Shown here in pieces: positions 35,037-47,900 of a stretch of 64,000 bases of DNA. The notes under the pieces were generated by a model. The model did no database searches and had not been told where the DNA came from. It saw nothing but the letters and a program-made list of their open reading frames with translations. The DNA comes from Rhododendron vialii (lineage: Eukaryota; Streptophyta; Magnoliopsida; Ericales; Ericaceae). Made by a program: the position numbers and the translations under genes. The stretch lies in contig NC_080559.1 in NCBI RefSeq assembly GCF_030253575.1, positions 12,455,501 through 12,519,500 on the forward strand, read 5' to 3'. Each line of letters opens with the position of its first letter. Positions within the stretch are counted from its first letter, which is position 1.

Positions 35037-37704
35037 GACATACATACATATATATATGGAAAAACTCACTAGGTTGGAACCTACTCAACTAGAAATCATT
35101 GCGTATTTCAAATCTTATAAGCCAAAAAATTAATTACAAAGCTCATCTAATTAATATTTATACATCTCATGCACTTATCATGAACATGCTCGCTAGTGAT
35201 TGGAACCTAAATTGTGTAAATTCATATTGAAGTTTGAAAGATGTCCATAAATTAATTTCATCTACGACTTTGAAAGCTTAATTAAACGTACATCTTTTTA
35301 ATTCTTTAGTGCATATTATAAATCATACGTCCAAGTTATTTAACTGATTGTACAAATAAAGAGCAAATACCATTTGACCACGAGTTAACTAAAGTTATTT
35401 AACAAGTTAAAATCTCATTTCATACACAAATGCGAAAGATCGATATACCCGTGACATGCTTTTTATATCGTGCCCTGTGTGTTTTTCTGCTCGTGCCATA
35501 GGGCGCCCCGAAACATTGGTCTGGCTTGGTCCATCGATGGTGCCTGTGTTGTACCATGACGTCTTTGTTACTAATCTTGTTGTGTCTCCACCAGCCCAAC
35601 CCATTTTATACCTCAAACCATTTATCCGAATGAATGATTTTTTCAGCTAAAATCTTTTGTTATGGAAATCTGTCCCAGGTATTCGAATGTCGGATGACAA
35701 AACTTATTAATCTTTTTGAACTTTTGCAAAAGGAAATTGATTTTGGCACTCTACTTTTAGCTATTGTCACTCCACTTTTTGTCTTTCTTCTATTTGAAAT
35801 TACAACAATACCCTTTATTTTCTTAGGGGTTAATCATGCAAAAATATATATTAAATTGCCAATGTTTCTTGTAGATAGAGAAAGGTATATGCATGGTCTT
35901 CAACTGACCAAACCTACTTGAAACTCAAGCTTGTAGAACAAAGTGAGGGTGCATGTCTTAAAGTTTTCAAAAACAGGGAAAATGTGTAGTCTCTTTCTCT
36001 TTTCCTTTCCATTTTGTGTATGTCTTTAACCAGTATAATAGATTTACTGGAGTACAAGATTACTAGTAGATCACTTGCTTAAGGCCAAGGAAACTCTTCT
36101 GATCCATCTGTCTACCTGCTTAAGCACGAATAATTAACACAAAAATGATTTGAGGAACGGAATTAAATCGGATACGGAAATAAATTAAATAAGAAATATA
36201 TTACTAGTGATCAAGCTAAATTATGTATTACTAGCTAGCTATCACGACACTTGAACAATTTGTCGATAAATAAAAAAAGAGAAATACAATTTGCAAAATA
36301 AAAGATAGAATTATTCACTCAAAACTCCCATATAACAATCACAAAAGGAAAAAAGAAAAAGAAGAATTATGCTCACAAGAACTGGCATTCTTCCTCAAGC
36401 TAGCACATATGCTATCTGATCTCACTATTAGAATTAAAGGCTTCAAAAGCTAATGTTCATCCTTTTGTATAAAGTGGTAGGATCGATGACTGTCTTTATA
36501 GTTCAAAGAAATTTTTTTTTTGGAAGGCGAAAAAGGAATTGAACTTACAGTTCAAAGATTATATTCGTTTCGTTATTTTAAATAGTTATCTTCCTTTTTA
36601 GCTTTCATTCGTCGATCGCGGTCACTGCCGTTCAACTTTTGAACTTATAAGTTTATGTGTGGAAATTCAAAAGAAAGGGGGAAAAAGGAGAAGCGAAAAT
36701 TGGCGCACCATTTGTGAAAATAATTGGGGTGGCCTAATATTCTGTTTTGTTAAGGAAGATTTTTCTTTTCTCTCTTTCTAAAGTAGCTTTAGTTTAGCAG
36801 CACTCTCAAGTTATGAATAATTTCTTTCTCAAACTTTTTATGCACTTGTATACTTTTTTCTTAGATCTTATTCTCCTTGTTATAAAGAAGAAGATGTTTC
36901 AATCATACTTAAAGCTACTTGCAATTTATGGTGTTGGCTTAATGTTGAACTATGTTGGTGTAATTGGGGAATGGCCGGGCTTTTTATTTTTATGTTTTAT
37001 AACTAGATGTCTGGACTAGCTTGTACCTTGACTTATTTCAGAGTCCTGAATCTAACGAATGGGCAAACCCTCCGGTGGCTTCAAAGGTTGGAGAACAGAC
37101 GTTGACCCTAGCTAGCTATTACTCTAGCTAACAAATTAAAGACTAAGGGTATCTTCAGTGGCATAACTAAAATTGAAAAATTAAAACTTGTCATCTTATC
37201 ATTTGGTTATCCATTTAATAAGTTGCTAAGGTTAAATGTGCCAGAATAGACCTTGATCACTCCATCGATCATATGCGCCAAGACCCAAAAGAGAGATTAC
37301 AAAACAAAACGAGGTTGGCAAGTAATTAACCAACCATGACATACAACTCTAAAATGAAACACCTCTCCCAAAACCCAACCATGACATAAAATTACACCAA
37401 AATTTTACACCTCTTCCTAAACCCAACCATGGTACACACAAAACACCAAAAGGTTACATCTCACTCGATACAACTGAGGATCAAGCAACGTATTGCGGAG
37501 CCTGAATCTTGGCTTTTTCATCATCTTTGGCTTCCATTATCATGATTTTCCGCAATTTAGTTTTTGAAGTGTACTGTGCAGTTCACTACCGTGAGCTTAT
37601 CCTGGCCATCTCTCTTCAATTATTTGAGCCATTCAAAACTTCTAGGATTTGTCAACAAAGCCATTCTTGTACAGTAAAAGATAAGATTAGTCAAATAGGT
37701 AGAA

Positions 37705-37880
37705 TAGAGAACCCCAAAGGGTTCGGCCAAGAGGTTATGAAATAACAATAAGTGTTTGTTCTTCATGTGATTGCATGTTCGAATCTCGCCCAGGCCAAAC
37801 ATTCTAAACTCTTACAGCCACTAGAGAGTTTGTCCGGTCTTTAATTTTAGAGCCCCTAAGCTAATAAGAAAAAACTTCAG
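37705..37880 (+). mobile_element. tRNA-derived SINE-like sequence
   Basis: GGCCAAGAGG (about 37725) resembles a Pol III A box and GTTCGAATCTC (about 37778) a B box, about 55 bp apart. The unit lacks a tRNA fold, so a SINE head is more likely than a tRNA gene. Confidence 0.4.
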
Positions 37881-38998
37881 GGCCCCGAAATTCGACTAGT
37901 TGCGCACATCTTGTCTTGGAAATAAATTAGTACGCATATGTGCCTATGAGAGTACAGCTCCAATTAATGTTTAATTAAAGAAATACTCCAATATCGCAAG
38001 CTAGTCCGCCGTTGCACCCACTATCAGTCGCGCAGAATTTTTCAACAATATTCATAATAGTCTTATTTGATTTTATTTTTATTATTGGTTAAAGAAATTT
38101 CGTACATCATAGAGATAAAAGAAAAAAAGCAGTACAATAAGAAAACAAATGCATAGAGAGAGCTACACAAGAGTAGGCAATGACTCTTGTGCTGCTACTC
38201 GCAAAAACTCAACTCAACCTATCTCCCTAAGCCTCTTGGTTTTTTTAAAATAAGAAACGATGTTCACTTTGTATGGTTCTCAATTTTGAGATAAAAAAGT
38301 CTTATAGGTTTGCGTATTTAGTTTTTTTTTTTGATATTTTAATAAACTCTACTTTTTGAATAGAAATACACTGTATATATTAAAAAAGTAAAAATTAAGT
38401 AAAAAAATTGAAAAAAAAATCATTAAAGACAGAAAAAACCTGAATTCCACCAAGTGACCGAAGGCCACGCAAAAATAGATGATTCTTATGAAACCTTACG
38501 GTTTCAATTTGGAAGAAATCGCCAATATAAATAATCGCCTATATGGCCAAAGGCCTATCAAATCCACCATAAAAAGGGCAACCAAAAAATTGATGAAGAT
38601 CGAACAAAGAATCATTTAGGTTTGACAGATGAGACCCCCTAGGGGTCTCTCAGAGGATCTCTCAAGTCTAGTCAAAACCCAAACGAGAGGGTAAGACTAT
38701 ATTTAGAGCCACAGATTTAATTCTTTTTAAAGTTAGGATATTTGTTAGATTATGTTTCCTTTGCATAAAGAGTCCAAAACAATAATGAAACTAGAAAACC
38801 TATCTTTAGAAAGTTCAAATCTATACAGAATCGCCAAACTGCATAGCCACCGCTTTTGCGTACTTGAACATGATCGACTGGATGAGAATTACCGAGAGCT
38901 CTGGAGTCCAAAACGTTATTCAAACGTCGAGACGACCGTGAGTACTCCTGTCCGGATGGGATATACACAGAAGACCAATATTATCGAGCCGAAATATC

Positions 38999-39000
<2 letters not shown>

Positions 39001-39071
<71 letters not shown>
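39001..39071. repeat. (GA)35 microsatellite
   Basis: An uninterrupted GA tract of 71 bases, about 800 bp beyond the 3' end of SMXL3. It creates spurious long frames of Arg-Glu and Ser-Leu repeats on both strands. Confidence 0.97.
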
Positions 39072-39072
<1 letters not shown>

Positions 39073-39359
39073 CTGCATGTAACAAAAATTTCCTGAGGTC
39101 ATCCATGCAAAAAATATGAACAGCGGGCGTACACTTTTCACACTGAATGCTACAATCAGTCCTACTCCGTTTAGCGTTGCAAGTATACAAATATACACCA
39201 ACGTCACCACCAATCAGACTGATTGGTTTTTGGTACAAAAAATTTGTGCGTAAGCCAGGATTTTAAAAAGGAATTGCATGGCAAATTTGGCTGCCAGCCA
39301 TGGCTTTAAATATCTGCAAGCTACGTAACGTACCGGCAAATTCGTAAAGGTTTTGAGTC

Positions 39360-39605
39360 CCCTGTTACCGTTACATCAGGATATATTGGTGTGATGAAAA
39401 ATCGAATGCGCATTGGCTCGTTACCGTTACGCATCAGCCGGTTACCGTTACGCATCGGCCCCTTTTCGATTCATGGCTATGCTTTGAGCAATTAATTTTT
39501 TCTCCAAAAATAACTGTCAAAAAAATTCATGACAGCTACGACCGACTCCCGTTAACGTATAGTACGATGCTCCCGTTACCGTTACACCACAATCGTTACC
39601 TCCAT
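39360..39605. repeat. Cluster of TTACCGTTAC motifs downstream of SMXL3
   Basis: GTTACCGTTAC occurs near 39364, 39420, 39440 and 39574, with further CGTTACC/CCGTTAACG variants between. The spacing is irregular, so it is not a simple tandem repeat. Confidence 0.8.
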
Positions 39606-39873
39606 AAACAAAAAAAAGGTGTTACACTTGGAACTACAACTTTATAAAGGAAAAATCAAACACAGAAGTTGAACAGAACAATCTACTACGAACGACAAGA
39701 TCGGACAAGTATTACAATATACAATCTACAAGTAAGAGTACATGACATTCATGGAAGTGCTTAGTTTTGATTTAACAGTAATTTCTTTCCCCCATCCAAC
39801 TAAAAAAGAAACGAAAAGAAAAAATAAACCAAAACTAAAGCCCAAAAAAAGAAAAAAAGAGAGAGAGTACATC

Positions 39874-42800
39874 TCACAACACTTGAATTTTGAAGAGGAT
39901 TTGCCTATCCACAGAGTCCAGTATACCAATTTCACCAACTGAATGTTCATCCCCACTATCATCTCCAGTGGCCAAATTCAAATCCAATGCAGTACCACCC
40001 ACTCTTCTCTCCAGCTCTGAGTCATCTTCTTCTTCATCATCTTTCTCTTCCCTCTCTCCTCCACATTTTGGCATGATGATAATGGGAGGAGAACAAGCTC
40101 TAGACATGGAACTTAAACTTTCGCCACTGAAAATGACAATTGCGTCCCTGAGAGGAACCGATTCCCCACCGTTGAACGTGATTCTTCCACTCTCAATTGC
40201 TTTCTTAATTCCCTTTTGAGAAAAGTAATCAACTTGCTCTAGATCCTCCATGAGAAACACGCGGCTCGGATTCTCTTCGACTGCCTGTGCGAACCTTTCG
40301 AGGTAACTCGAACCTGATTCGTCTCTTGCTCTTTTGTTGCTGAATTCTTCTTCACTGGAATCAGCTCTTGTTGCTGAATAGCTGCTTATTCCAATTGTGA
40401 CAAAGTTACTCTTGGAGCCAAACACAACCTTGGCTAGCTCCTTTGCAACTTTCTCCTTTCCTAGGGAATCAAGTCCTAGGAAAAACAACCAAGCTTCCTC
40501 TTTGCTTTCTCTGTTTTTCAAATTTCCTTTTCTTGAAATAACTCCAGATCTGCATTCAAGGATTGTCGTCGCGATTTCCGGAATTATTTCCTTTTGCCAA
40601 GGAACTTTTCTTCCCAATGCATTGCACAACGTTTTCAAATTCTCAGGGTTAAGCTCTTTGAAGCTGTTTAAGCACTCAAAGCCCTCATTTGCCTCACTTG
40701 AAGAAGCAGAGTTAGGACTGGAGTTAGGGTTGGACAAAAGGTCTGGTTTTGGTTCTGTGCCCTTGTAATCATTTTGGGATACTAAGAATTGGTGTTCTTT
40801 AGGGGACCGTTTGGGTTCGAAGAGTGTTGGCCAATTCAAAAGGGAGTTGTGCAAGTTGTGGCTGCTTTGGTCATGTGAAGAGATTGAAGTAGAGGAACAA
40901 GGAGATGATGAGGAAGAGAAATTCAAGGCTTTTCCAAGGAAGTTTGACTGTTTGTGGATTGAGCTGCAAATCGAGTTCCATTTCTTGCAGAGTTCTTTAA
41001 GCTTGTTGAATTCCTGCAACAACAGCAGTAGAGGAACGATATATGTTATCTGAGATTCGAAAAGCCTATTCGTACAAAATATTTCAATAGAAAATGAGAG
41101 ACGAGAATGATGTGACAGTGACGTTTTCGTTTTGAAACAGAATGCTCATAATTGAGCCAAAGTCATTCTGTACAAAAGTAGTACTCCACTATTTATGAGT
41201 TTTCATTTCACTAATCCTTTTCACCTTGCTTTCTGACAAAAACTTGATAGGACAAGGACATATTGGTCAAAATTGGTACCTGGTCATGGGTAGTTTGGCT
41301 GCTTTTGTTCTCTTGCTTGTACTTTTGGAGCCATGAGGGCAAGCTTGAACTAATAGAAGTGGTGGTGGAGTACTCATTGTAGCAAGAACTAGTACTTAAT
41401 GCTATGCTTTGAGCTTCTTTGTTGTAACTAGCCAAGCATTCTTTGCAGCAAGTGAGGTTCTTCTCAACTCCAAGCTTGATTTCTGACCACCTGGACTCTT
41501 CTAGCCCTGATACCTTGCTTTCAAACTGACCTTCCAAATCACTGGAAAAAGCAACGAAAAGCATGATTAATAGGACACTAATTAAATTGAGTAATGTCAT
41601 ACAAACTCAACTTCTATACGAAATTGTCATACAGAACATGACGAGTTTGTTCTTTCATTTCGAACTAAACACTGCCAAGTACGAAAAATTAATTCCGAAA
41701 ATGTCACCGGAACATGTGGGATTGGTTTTCTGTATTAAAATTTTGTTCACTTGTTCCGAAAGTTGATGTCAGAAAAACATTAATTGTACCTTTCAAGGTT
41801 GAGACTAAGCCCCAAGCTGCCAACAGGAATTGTGAGAGGGTGAAGCTGCCAAAGAGTCTGTAGAGAAGGCTGCCCTGCCCTGCATCTCATGTAAGTTTTG
41901 AAAGTTGCAATTCCCATCAGCCATATTTTTCCACTTTCCCCATTGACACCACCCAACAATCTACTAAGCTCCATGATCATGAGCTCCACAGGACAATAGT
42001 AACTTCTGCTATGCCCACCATAATTTGACCAAAACTCAGATACCCATTGGAGATCACCCAAATACAAAACAACTCCTCTGGGTAGATACCCTTTCACAAG
42101 GCTCCTTAACTCCCCTATCCTCTTTTCAGCCTCATCAATGGGAAGGTTTTTCAAGGACATAAGAGGAAGGCTTATGAATTGCACATTCCTCATTTCAATT
42201 GGAACATCTCCCCTATCAAACTTATCAATCACTCTCCTCACCACTCCCTCTGCACTCGCTAGACACTCCCCGACGACAACAGAGTTTCTCCTTTTCTTGC
42301 TCATCAACGAGTCCAAAACACCCGTTATGTCTTCGTTACGAACGTGATCATTGGGGGTGTTGAATTTCACTTTGAAATGACTCAAAGATGGAAATTGGGA
42401 CACATGATGGCTAGAGCCAAGAATTGGACTAGGTTTTGCGCTTTCAATGGAACTGTGAGAACAAACCTCCAAAGAGACAGCTTGTTCTACATTGGTTTTC
42501 ACTTGTGTGCTAGAAAAACCAGCTTCTCTCATGACTCTACTGACACTTGGGTCATCTAAGATAGAGATCACCAACTGTTCTAGCTCTACTTTGAGGGCTA
42601 AAATGGGTTGTTGTTGGTTTTCAATGGAGCCGCGGCGTTGGTGAGCCTGAGCTCGCTTGAAGGCCGCAACTAAGGCGTTGGAAAGGGAAGGGGGGTGGTG
42701 GTGGTGTGAGTGAAGGCCAAGTATAGGGCTTGACGCGGTGGTGGGAAGGCGGTTTAGGGCCACGTTGAAGCAAAGCTCCAGGGCTTTGCATTGGAGAGGG

Positions 42801-42985
42801 TGGGAGTGGGATTGGAGGCAAGCGGCTCGGAGGAGGGCGGTGGAGGAAGCAAGCATGGCGGTGGCCACATGGAGAGGGGTGACTTGGGCATGGCCGCGCC
42901 GCCTGGCTAGGGTTATGGCTTGTTTTACTATGGTTGCTGATTCTGTAGTTAGAGTTTGATGGACAGTGTAACCTCCTGTCCTCAT
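39874..42985 (-). CDS. SMXL3: SMXL3-like Clp-ATPase-type repressor protein, three exons
   Basis: Exons in transcript order are 41790-42985, 41280-41541 and 39874-41013, with GT-AG introns and closing phases, giving 865 residues. The start MRTGGYTVHQTLTTESATIV and the double Clp-N domain (about 1-165, with RRRGHAQVTPLHVATAML) are typical of SMAX1-like proteins. The first ATPase-like region lacks a usable P-loop (GECLASAEG). The second keeps a Walker-A-like GLDSLGKE at 666-673 and RVFLMEDLEQVD. An EAR motif LDLNL lies at about 829-833. The RGKT degradation motif of SMXL6/7/8 is absent where expected, as in SMXL3/4/5. These act in the nucleus in phloem formation without strigolactone- or karrikin-triggered turnover (family knowledge). 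Length and the C-terminus favour SMXL3 over SMXL4/5. Confidence 0.95.
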
Positions 42986-43160
42986 CTTGTATCTTTCAGT
43001 TGTTTTGAGCTGAAACTAAGTTTGTAAGTGGATTAGTAGTTGGAGAAAGAGATTAAGGGAGGAGAAGGAGAAGATTTGGTTTCATGTGTTTTCTTTGGTC
43101 GGGGGAAGAGAAATGTGGAGAGGTGATCAAATGTACTTTGATGGGTACTCTAATTGTGTG

Positions 43161-43167
43161 TTTTATA
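43161..43167 (-). promoter_or_regulatory. Candidate TATA box of SMXL3
   Basis: On the minus strand the sequence reads CTATAAAAC, about 176 bp before the SMXL3 ATG. That would place the transcript start near 43130 and give a leader of about 145 nt, a normal plant length. The call rests on motif and position only. Confidence 0.5.
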
Positions 43168-45772
43168 GTTTGGGAGTGAAGGGAGTTGGTGTATGTATGG
43201 TGGTGTAATATAGGAAGTGGCCAGGTTTTTGTGCTTTTCTTGTGAATGAGGAAAGTTTTGGATTTTGTATATGAAAAGTGGAATGCATGTGAGGCAAAGG
43301 TTTGTTGTCTCTCTCTTTCTCTCATTTTCTGTTTAAATTAAAGATAAAGTTCACAGAAATATACTGGCTAGGTTTTTTTTTATTGGAATGATGTTGCAAT
43401 AATATTTTTGTCCAGTAATAGTTCTCCAGTATTTATGCAGGATTCAAAGGATTTATGATGTGGTGGTCACACTTGATGAGTACAGTCATTGGAATAGACA
43501 CTTCATTTTTTAGAGAAACAGATTCACATTCAGTGCCATCATTTATCCGAAAATTGTGTATGTAGTATCTTAACTTTTATTATTCATCTTGGATGATTTT
43601 TATGATTTTAATTGAAATTAAAAGCACACAGGTCAGGTACATTTTTTTTGTTTAATCTTTGTAATCTTTTGCTTTCTCAGTTTGTAATCTTTTGCTTTTT
43701 CAGTTCGGTTTAAGTGTGTGTATAGATACGTACACACATTAGTATAAAAGTATTAAGGCACTAACATAGGAAATTTTTTGTGAATTCTCTAGCCCTGACG
43801 TGGATGACCGCCTGTCTTTGACCGGGCTGAGGAGGGAAATAGTCGAGGTGCGCGTAAGCTAGACCGAATATCCTGACCGACAGAAAAAAGAAATTAAACA
43901 AAAACATAGGAAAAAAGTGAGACAAGTGGCCTTTTCTTGATACAATAAAAACAATTCAAAGAAGTAGGAATGGAAGAAGAATAACTTTAGATCACAAAAT
44001 AGGCTTGTGGGTTTGTGTGTAATGTGTCAGTTGCATAGTAGTATTTCTCAATCAAAACTACCACTTTGGATAGAAAAGAGAAAAAGAGGAGGTGGGAAAA
44101 GACACAAAAAGAGAAAGGGGAAAAGGGGCATGAGAGAGTCCATCAATTACGAGGAGGGTATATCATATATGGTATAGTAGGCTGAAAAGAGAGAGCGGAA
44201 GGACTGTCTGTTTGAAGGAATCGCCAAGTGTGACTAGGTGTAATTTTAATTTTAACGTCGATATCGAAATTAGTTTACGTGTACTTCAATTACTTTTGGC
44301 ACCTTTCTTAGTGAGCGGAAGACTCAATTAAAGTCGAACCAAAGTTCTATACTAATAGATTCCATAAAAATTGGTAGCACCCGATAAATTTGAATTTAAA
44401 ACTTTAAAAGAAATCGAGCTCCTTAATTAAGTCTCGTGCCTTGACTACCAGATAAATATCGGAGATCTTTAAGTGTTGGTAGCTCCTGTCCAAGAGGAAG
44501 GAATAAAGTGTAATTGGCTTTGATTGATGGAATAATAACGGGGGCCTCTCAAAAGCTCCATGATACTGCGTTCCTTCCCAATCTACATAGGCATGACATT
44601 GGTTTGCATATCATCTCACCATTTTACTACATGAAAAATTACATGTACTTTTTGAATGGATACGAACATTGAATTAAATTATATTCGAGGTTATCATATG
44701 TTCAATGTTTCATTAAATTTCCTTTGATACAGATTAAATATTAATATTCATCGCATGTAGGATGCCCGATATAACAGAAAGTGTGAAGTTATAGATTCCA
44801 TCACTATTAGACAGATGGAATAATATCTCGTATGAGATTATATAAATCCTTTACTTATTGAACATTCAATTTTTCTTATTTTTTTCAAGAGCAATGAAAC
44901 AGGTCCTGTACCTACCAATGTCTAATTGGTATGATATTTTACATTGTCGACAAGGGCTCAATATTGGCTCACAATCAGGATTTTTTTACCTACCGCAATC
45001 CACTAGGGGGCTTGTGATGAACATAGTTACTATCTTTAAGGTGAAAATTATCATTTAAAAGGAAGATTTCGCTATTTTGGGTGTATTGAAATCATTGAAC
45101 TATCAAACTACTGAATACCGTCAAGGTTTTTGATTCAAGAATTATTGAAAAGCTTTAACTTCGGGGAACGCCTGCTCTCCTGGAGCAAATTTGAATTGAG
45201 GCATTTGGGAAAGTTATTTAATGTCCTCTGAAAGATTGACAAACGATGATTCGTATAGTGTGTGATTTGTTAATAATGTTAAGACTCGTAATATTTTGTA
45301 TTAGTACTTTAGTAGTATTAGTATTTTGAGGGACAAAATGGCAAGTACTACACCGTAAGTGGTAGTGAGGAGCAATGCCCCAACATGCACCGGAAGGATT
45401 CCCTTGGAAGGATTTGAATTCTCAAACGAAGGGTTGTTGGCAAGCCTCTAACGACGCATGGGAGATGTGCTAATTTGACGGAGCTTCAAATCAGAATGGA
45501 TATGGGCCGGATCGAGATTGTCTTAATTGAAAGTTGAAAAGCTTATACTGATCTAATATGGGCTCTTCTTGGGCCATTCGTTGAGCCAGGGAAATGATAG
45601 AATATTGGGTGGAGCAAATCTGTCAATGGGCCTAAAAGGCCCATGTATCATAATGGAGTGGCTTTAGTTCTGGGATCATAAAATTTTGCTAGACATCCTC
45701 TCGGGTCCAAGCCCCCTAAATGAGCCGAGCCAAGCTAGCCAGCTGCTCGGTTTGTTTATAGCCCTACTCTTA

Positions 45773-46462
45773 GGCCATCCACAGTGGTATAATCAAAAAG
45801 TCAATTATTTTTAAAGTTAATAATGTTTGTGCAAAAGATGGCTCACAATAGTATAATCAAATTTAGCAACATCCTTAGAAATAATCAAATTTTAGGCTTT
45901 GGATAACCAAAACTAGCAACATTTTTCAATAATCAAAATTTGTTGATCTCACATCACATAAGTTAACTAGTTCTAAAATTTGTATACACGCATTTTTCAA
46001 TTGATATTTTCTTCTCTTCTTCGCCAACTTTATATCTTCTCCACTTTACCCACAAATTATTTCTCTTTTTTTCCCTCCAAAAGTGAAGTTCATATCTCTC
46101 GATTACCTACATTTCAACCCATCGTCGCCGGATTATGGTATATCACTTTTCTTTCTCGTTTCTATTTTTTCCTCCACAAATAAAATTCATAATAGGAGAA
46201 AAGGGAGTCACTGATTTTTCTCCAAAATTAAGGGAGGGCATTGATATAGCCCAAAAAAAACTTAAATGAAGAGAAGTAAATGACGGAAAACAGAGAGGGA
46301 GAGAGAGTGAAATTATTGTGGATCACTGATTTTGGTTATGAACTAGAAGCGCCCATCGTGAACTTTAACATTGGTAAGCTTAGCAACCTCTTAAATGAAT
46401 AATCAAAAGCTGATGTGTCAATTTTTAATTATCTATTTTTGATTATACCACTGTGGATGGCC
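45773..46462. mobile_element. Tourist/PIF-Harbinger MITE, TTA target duplication
   Basis: The 27-bp terminal inverted repeats begin GGCCATCCACAGTGGTATAA on the left, with the exact inverse ending CCACTGTGGATGGCC on the right. TTA flanks both sides (45770-45772 and 46463-46465). The element is 690 bp with no transposase frame. Fragments of the left-end phrase also occur inside it (GATGGCTCACAATAGTATAA), suggesting an internal rearrangement. Confidence 0.93.
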
Positions 46463-47504
46463 TTATGTGTCTCGGCTCTTTTATCCTCAGAAACGAAGAA
46501 AAAAACATACTATACTTGTAAGAACTTGTCAACCCTATGCGACATCCTTTAAGATAATTTAGGTGTCCTATAATTCGCGAAATAAAATATTAATTTTTTT
46601 TAAATTCTAGATGAAGTACTAAGTACTTAAGTAGATCTCAAAACCACAGTTTGATGCATGATTAAAATTTTCGTGATGGTAGGACATACGAACTCTGCGC
46701 GCACCACTATCGATGTAGGAAACTACTTCCAAGGTAAGAAGGAAACTTTGTCGTAATTTTCTAACACATGAATTTTGAAGGAGAGATATCGAGTGCGATT
46801 TCGGTCCCTTTAATTAGTTCCCGCGTTTGTGACGGATTGTAACAAAGTGATTTTAATCTAATCCCTGTGCCTACCCATTGAAATATTACAACACTGCTAC
46901 TCATTGAGAAATGTGTTCGAGAACCACAGTTCTTTAAAACCTAGACCCTTTTCCCAACTCCCAAGTTTTGAGTGCGATTCCGGTCCCTTTATCGAGGTGC
47001 CATTCATTTTTCTAGCCGCTTACCCAAACTTCATTATCCTCCTTAGCAAGTACCATCTAGTACTCTTTTACAATCGGTTTACACTCATTTTTTACACTTT
47101 TAGAAAGAGCCAATGATTGAGTGCCACGTGACAAATGCACCCGAACTCATGGTCAACAAAGAGTCAAAATCAAGTGGGCCTGCTTTGTTGGTCAACGAGA
47201 AAGTCAAAGACGATGAAGTCCAAGTGTGAAAATGATCAACGGTTAAAGAACCAATCCCAAAATGACAAGGGTACATTAGATTTGCCCTATCCTAATATTC
47301 AAAAACAAACTTTTACTTTTCAGGGTAATTGAAATTTTTCAGGATCTAGTTGCATTTACAGGTAGACTTTCAAAGAATATTCATTCATTTCCTTGGATTT
47401 TAAGCATTAAAAAAGGTTAAATATGTGAGGATCAGTCATGAATGCCACGTGACACTTAATGAAATATGTTTCAGTTGAATATAGTTAGTGGGATGAGCAA
47501 AATC

Positions 47505-47900
47505 AGAGAATAGTCCCTGAAAAATAGGAGTTTTGCTTATTTTTGACCTATTCAAGGGCCACATGGCAACCATCAGTGGATTTTGGTTTTCAATCAACGT
47601 CTATAGTCAATTTGAGCTCAAAGGGAGTAGTTTGAAGACATGAGACACATGTTGCATTCTTAAAGTCTAACTTTAGGGATGGTTGGCAACTTTTCAGGGC
47701 ATATTTAGGGAATATTCTTCCCGGTTAGTAGGAGGTAATTGCTACATGAAGCGTGAGTGAGCCATGTTTACAGCAAAAATGGTTCGTGCATGCTTGAAAG
47801 TCGGAAAAGACCTTGAAAAATAAGAGTTATGTCACTTTTTGATCGATTCAAAGGGCCACGTGGCATTAATCGAGGAATTTACTATCAATATCAACGATGG
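47505..47900. repeat. Diverged repeat pair ending at the solo LTR
   Basis: Copies at about 47509-47600 and 47808-47900 share CTTGAAAAATA-GAGTT, TTTTTGA-C-ATTCAA, GGGCCAC-TGGCA and ATCAACG. The LTR inserted at the end of the second copy. Confidence 0.6.

Larger units (their letters stand above)
28060..39873. other. Gene-poor 11.8-kb spacer
   Basis: No coding exon with a recognisable domain was found on either strand. It holds LINE 3' fragments (28240-28870, 31598-31865, 34830-35036), a SINE-like unit (37705-37880), microsatellites (30262-30280, 39001-39071) and a cluster of TTACCGTTAC motifs near the SMXL3 3' end. A half of a Tourist-like element begins near 37147 (GGGTATCTTCAGTGGCATAA) without a visible right end. 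Confidence 0.5.
43168..47900. other. SMXL3 upstream DNA and gene-poor spacer
   Basis: No gene is supported. A conserved-looking non-coding repeat piece lies at 43785-43885 (TGACCGGGCTGAGGAGGGAA, then ATAGTCGAGGTGCGCG), a phrase I associate with plant retroelement tails. A Tourist MITE lies at 45773-46462, and diverged repeat pairs at 46765-46820/46965-47000 and 47505-47600/47805-47900. Confidence 0.5.

Noticed and set aside
37720..37795. tRNA gene
   Set aside because: A- and B-box-like motifs are present but no cloverleaf can be formed; a SINE head fits better.
38752..39238. Open frames with Arg-Glu or Ser-Leu repeats
   Set aside because: They are translations of the GA microsatellite on both strands, with no domain or codon signal.
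42138..42959. Open frames on the + strand across SMXL3
   Set aside because: They are antisense shadows of a well-supported coding exon.
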